From assembly GCA_030549495.1 (NCBI GenBank), contig JAUIRK010001051.1:930001-994000 (forward strand): a stretch of DNA of 64,000 bases, written 5' to 3'. Below the pieces are notes generated by a model. It was not told the origin of the DNA and searched no databases. It saw only the letters and a program-made list of their open reading frames with translations. Every line of letters starts with the position of its first letter. The first letter of the stretch is position 1. Positions 60,301 through 64,000 of this stretch are shown piece after piece. The position numbers and the translations under genes are program-made. The DNA comes from Nectonema munidae. Taxonomy: Eukaryota; Nematomorpha; Nectonematoida; Nectonematidae.

Positions 60301-63300
60301 TCTGTTTTTATGCCAAATGGAAGATGCTGGTTTCATTTTTAGACTCAGGTTTGGCATTTATGGTTTTAAAATAATCTGAAAGCTTGAATAAGATTTGCGG
60401 TTTACTTCTAGATACTGTTTTCAAAAATATTTTCAAAAAAATAAAATATCTGTTTTATACCAAATCGACTATGCTTATTTTATTTCTGTACTGGATTTTG
60501 GATAATACGGTTAAAAAATATCTCGAAGTGGCAATTGAATTAGTAATGCATGCCTGAAAATCAGTTCTATAAAAAATTTTCAAAAAATAGATCCATATTA
60601 GGTATATAGTAAAAATATACTTTTTTTTTTGTATATTTTGGCTTATAATACTTTCTACAATCATATTGAGTATGAAATATTTATTTAAAAAAACAAAACG
60701 TATTATAAAATCTTTTGAAAATTTGCATGAGAGAAGGAACCAAGTTAAAAAATAATTGAAAAGAGAACATGTGATCAAAACAAATAATTAAAAAAAATAT
60801 GTATCTTGACTAAATGAAAGATCTACCATGTTCTAATGAACTAGGAAGTGGTTTAATTATATAATATTAGGTGCTTCAAAAAAGATTTTGACTGTGAAAA
60901 AGTTGTTCCTCTCTTACAAATTAACCCATCAAGGATTACAGTTAACATTTAGCTAAGATTTAGCAGAGATAATTTACTCACTATCAAGATATTTTTAATT
61001 TAAATTGAATTTGTCCATCTTTTTCCTTTTGCGTCAAAGTTATAATTTTTTAGATGAAGAACGTGGACAACCTTTTGTAATTGAACAATGAAAATCGCGC
61101 AGAAAAAAACCTTTGAAATGAGATTGGTTGACAAATATTCAGGCCTGATAATAAAATACACGGTACTGATAAAAAGGTCTAAGATCATCAAGAAGATTCT
61201 TTAATCAGAATGCTTTGAGAGAGGAAAAAAGTAATTTTATCCTTATAAAAAAATTTTCGAACACAAATTGAAGAATATAAATTTCTAATGAAAAAAGAGC
61301 TACCAAGAAAGGATCACCATAAAATGAATTGTAAAATTACATACTGTAAAGTATAAAAGATATAGAGACTACGAGCCGATAACGAATTTGTAGCCAAAAA
61401 GATGGAGGTCATGTTGGTTAATTAAATAAATTAAGAAAATAATTATCAGAGAAATACTGCAAGTACACTTTATTTTGAAGTTTATATATTTAACATTGAT
61501 TGACAGGTTTTGATTTTCATAAAAAATAAACATCACCATTAAATTCTACATACTTGAAAATGGGACTATATATGTATAAAAAACTTTTTATAAGAATAAT
61601 AATTTTAATTTTGACATGGGCTCTCATATTTAAATTATTTTTGTCAGGTTTGACTGATTTTCATAATAAAAAAAAGGACATACCTAAACACAGCGTACTT
61701 GAAAATGGGTATATATGTGTAAAAAACTTTATATAATTATTTGGATAAAATATTTCTTTTTGAGATAAATCAATTTTTTGACAGGTTTGATTGATTTTCA
61801 TAAAAAAATTAATATCACCACTAAAAAGATAGCATGCTTGAAAATGGGTATATATATATGTGTGTAAAAATCTCATATAATTATTTAGATAAAAAGTTTT
61901 TTTTGAGATGAGTGTCACATATAAATCAATTTTTTAACAGGTTTGATTGATATTCATAAAAAATGGACCTTACCACTGAATTCACTATATTTAAAATATA
62001 TATGTAATATTACAATTAATTTATAAAAACTTATTAATATCCGAAAAAAATGGGGGGGGGGTGCACTTGATCGGACTTTAGCCCAACACTAATAGGGATA
62101 AATCAACAGGAAGAAACACCCACCTACATTTCTAAAGCTATCCAAAATGAAAAAATATGAACGTGTGGAGAATGAGAATTGCCGCTCAGGGCGGGTCATA
62201 AATTTGATGCGCCTTTTTATTTAAAAAAATTGGTTAAAAACGCATAAAACTTTATTTATTTATAAATTAGTTTTATATAAATGCTTGTAATAGAAAATAA
62301 AAAAAACTGAAAAATTTATTTAATTACATACAAATATTCATTTTCAACTTTTTATAGATGAACTTTTCTAGCTTTTTTGTTAGCAAACTCTTCTATAACT
62401 TCGTCAAAAACTTTTTTCAGGTCTCAGATTTGTTGTGTATGCATGTTTTTTTTTGTGTTTGTCAAATAAAAATCTCTTACAACACAAACTGTTATAAAGA
62501 CCTTAACATAATATTGATTGCAATATATGAGTGATTTCAAAATATGCCGCCCTTAAAAATGTGCCGCCCCCCTAGTTACGCCACTGGTGGCGATATAATA
62601 TCCAGCTATGTCAAAAGGGAGTGGACAAAATAAAAGAAGAATTTCTTCAGTTTCAGACTGCAAATGACTTAACAGATGAAGGTCTCGTTCGACAAATTCT
62701 CTATGCCTTATAAACGTTGGTCTTGATGCAGTGGCGTAGCCAAAAAATGGAAGTTGGGGGGCATGCAAGGAATTTAGGGGGCCAGCATATTGGAAATATG
62801 CATATTGGAAGGTATTTGGGGGCAGAAAAGGTATTTAGGGGGCACTGCCCCCCTTGCCCCCCACTGGCTACGCCACTATCTTGATGTCACATATATGGGT
62901 CGGTCAAGGAAAGTTTTTTTTAATTTTAATTTTTATAGTTATTTAAATTGTCTATTTTTTTTATCAATACTAAAAAAACAGCTAGACTTTAAAAAAAGTG
63001 ATGAAAAAATACTTATTTGTTCATTATTTTTAAAATTGTCGAGAATGAATTTTATTGGCAAACATTTAGAAGCACAAAGTGGATGTTTCTCACATCGAGT
63101 CCAGACCCAGCAAGCTCTTGAAAGGCGTTTATGAGTTTCTGGTTGAATTCAAAGAAAGTGAAGAGTTGTCTAATTTGCCTTTTTACGATGAACTCAGTAA
63201 AAGCTGCAAGTCCTTTAAAGTGGTTAGCGATTCCCAAAGCCACAGTAAAAGCACTCATTTTTTAAATCTTTCAAAAATTTTTGTTTTGATTGTTAAAATG

Positions 63301-63947
63301 TAAAACGTCAAGATGTTGTGATACCATTCTTGCTCGTGCACTGAGACTACACAAAAACACTAAAATCTCTTTCCTTTAAGACAATTTTGAAAAATCTGGT
63401 TCTACCATTTGTAAACTTTTTTAACGCTTCCCTAAAATTTTCCTAAAAAAAATTATCGTTTTTTTAGAAGCGCTTTTCAATGACCACATTCCTAGTTGCT
63501 GTTTAAAATGAACAAAAACCAACTAATTATATAAATGTGTAACCTAGCCTTAATACGCTATCATACTTTTGTTCAATTTTTTTGCCTATTTTTCCATCTT
63601 TAACTGATTCCATTTTGCCTGCTGCTGTATTGTCCCATTTAGCGAGATTTTGTAAATTATTATAAGAGATGGCGGAAAGTTTTCTTGTTAGACGAAACAG
63701 GCACCAAAAGGACCGAATGATTTAAAATAAGAAAATGAAAGATAAATTCATTATATGGAGTCGATGAAAAAGCAATCGATTTAAAGGTTTGCTTTGCTTT
63801 CGGATGAGCTTCGTATGTAACAATGAGAGTTATACAATGAGTCTTTTTTTAGAATCGATTCCTTGGTTTCCCAAAAGAATAAAGGATTTGGACAAAATCA
63901 CAGATAACATTCTTAGTTGTGGTGAAGAATTAGAAGCTGATCATCCG
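57229..63947 (+). CDS. PAH: Phenylalanine hydroxylase-like gene, 5' part (runs off the window)
   Basis: A biopterin- and iron-dependent aromatic amino-acid hydroxylase of the cytosol; the closest fit is phenylalanine hydroxylase, which makes tyrosine from phenylalanine. Exons: 57229-57324, 63070-63244, 63853-63947. Phases fit (0, then 1|2, then 0). Exons 1-2 encode the regulatory ACT domain: VQVLVGVEDEIGALKKLLSI then HKVDVSHIESRPSK and YEFLVEF. Exon 3 begins the catalytic domain: SIPWFPKRIKDLDKITDNIL then SCGEELEADHP. HIESRPS and NxILSxGxELxADHP fit PAH better than tyrosine hydroxylase; tryptophan hydroxylase usually has HIESRKS. Exons upstream of the ACT domain are missing or unrecognised, and the iron-binding His/His/Glu lie beyond the right edge. 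Confidence 0.85.
58190..58252 (-). mobile_element. Probable LINE 3' tail
   Basis: On the minus strand GCGGGCATACCGCCTTATCG, CTGGAAGTGCTTTAATAAAT, AAACCAACCAACCAAC: a 3' untranslated end with an (AACC)n tail. No coding part remains. Confidence 0.4.
59124..59256. mobile_element. TTAA-type MITE, second copy (133 bp)
   Basis: TTAA at 59120-59123 and 59257-59260. The left end CCCATTGAGTCGC is degraded; the interior is nearly identical to 54424-54553 (CATAAGTAATTTCATCTTCG, AATATAAATCGTCTGCG). It lies in the PAH intron. Confidence 0.75.
59700..60590. repeat. 147-bp tandem repeat array, six units
   Basis: The marker TTTTATACCAAAT recurs at about 59713, 59865, 60012, 60158, 60304 and 60452 (spacings 152, 147, 146, 146, 148). 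Each unit continues CATGCTGGTTTCATTTTTGG, ACTCA, then TCAATCAAATTTGCGGTTTA. Units differ by roughly 15-25%, so the array is not freshly amplified. It lies in the PAH intron. Confidence 0.85.
61495..61990. repeat. Tandem array of about 140-bp units, four units
   Basis: GACAGGTTTGATTGATTTTC recurs at about 61502, 61642, 61780 and 61936. Each is followed by CATCACCACTAAA-like sequence, TACTTGAAAATGGG and a TATATATGTGTAAAAA stretch. Single relatives occur at 30735-30840 and 55440-55515. It lies in the PAH intron. Confidence 0.8.
62567..62586. mobile_element. hAT-style terminus without partner
   Basis: CCCCCCTAGTTACGCCACTG reversed is CAGTGGCGTAACTAGGGGGG. It lies just before the hAT coding remnant; the matching opposite end was not found. 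Confidence 0.35.
62594..62910 (+). mobile_element. hAT transposase fragment split by a MITE
   Basis: Reading across the inserted MITE, the + strand gives GVDKIKEEFLQFQTANDLTD, EGLVRQILYAL, and after the MITE DVTYMGRSR. This follows the ZMYM1-type hAT block EEFLxF...L-T-x-x-x-L-A-x-x-I-L-x-x-L-x-x-x-G-L-D-V-x-x-x-x-G-Q-G-Y-D-G-A, just before the catalytic region. There is a stop in the line. Confidence 0.6.
62729..62878. mobile_element. hAT-type MITE, 150 bp, perfect 8-bp target duplication
   Basis: Left end CAGTGGCGTAGCCA and right end reversed TAGTGGCGTAGCCA (one mismatch). TCTTGATG stands immediately on both sides (62721-62728 and 62879-62886). The interior is G-rich. The perfect duplication suggests a fairly recent insertion. 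Confidence 0.85.
63070..63244 (+). CDS. PAH: PAH-like exon with second half of ACT domain
   Basis: Acceptor AACATTTAG; KHKVDVSHIESRPSKLLKGV, YEFLVEFKESEELSNLPFYD, ELSKSCKSFKVVSDSQSHS. H-I-E-S-R-P-S is the conserved end of the regulatory-domain strand. Donor CAC A|GTAAAA in phase 1. Confidence 0.9.
63853..63947 (+). CDS. PAH: PAH-like exon, start of catalytic domain
   Basis: Acceptor TTTTTTTAG; SIPWFPKRIKDLDKITDNIL, SCGEELEADHP; donor CCG|GTAAGC in phase 0. Family: VPWFPRxIxELDxxxNxILxYGxELDADHPGF. Confidence 0.92.
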
Positions 63948-64000
63948 GTAAGCTATATTCTTGGTATTGCACTCTTCTACTGACATGAAAAACTATAACT

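Noticed and set aside
59700-61990. CRISPR-like array
   Set aside because: Units of about 140-147 bp are contiguous and diverged, with no short repeat/spacer alternation; the DNA is animal nuclear sequence.

Overview
The window is AT-rich, intron-bearing animal DNA full of transposon remains. Two host genes are visible, both on the + strand and both metabolic. SINE, LINE, hAT, pogo, piggyBac and MULE remains fill nearly everything else. The style suggests an arthropod, possibly a crustacean such as a copepod; that is inference from composition and repeat types, not something the sequence proves.

Layout. 1-16.8 kb: no convincing host gene; a Jockey/CR1-like LINE remnant, hAT-type MITEs, a 452-bp MULE derivative with 30-bp inverted ends, two copies of a DDE-like coding fragment, a CR1-like LINE tail and SINEs. 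16.8-20.2 kb: a decayed hAT element (with 8-bp target duplication) carrying a nested pogo-type element, followed by a deletion derivative of a second pogo-type element. 20.2-29.5 kb: mostly unassignable AT-rich sequence, SINEs and a decayed piggyBac. 29.5-45.8 kb: a ten-exon succinate-semialdehyde dehydrogenase gene (ALDH5A1/Ssadh), readable from a likely mitochondrial presequence to the stop codon and a poly(A) signal. Its introns hold SINEs, a second piggyBac, two LINE 3' ends and, in antisense in intron 7, a strongly GC-rich gag-like element with short terminal repeats. 45.8-57 kb: a perfect (GT)244 tract, a suspicious T/A/G homopolymer block, LINE tails, a TTAA-type MITE, foldback sequences and an open 196-codon hAT transposase fragment. 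57-64 kb: the 5' part of an aromatic amino-acid hydroxylase gene, most like phenylalanine hydroxylase; three exons are supported (the regulatory ACT domain and the start of the catalytic domain) and the gene runs off the right edge. Its 5.7-kb first visible intron holds a 147-bp tandem array, a second array of about 140 bp, and a hAT MITE with a perfect 8-bp target duplication lodged in hAT transposase sequence.

The two host genes belong to separate pathways (GABA shunt and phenylalanine catabolism), and nothing here links them beyond being neighbours. The points most worth a second look are: the odd exon 7 of Ssadh; the GC-rich antisense element whose 5' end coincides with the start predicted from the TATA box at its own 3' end; a tRNA-derived SINE family with about eleven copies in 64 kb; and the nested transposon insertions that can be ordered by target duplications.
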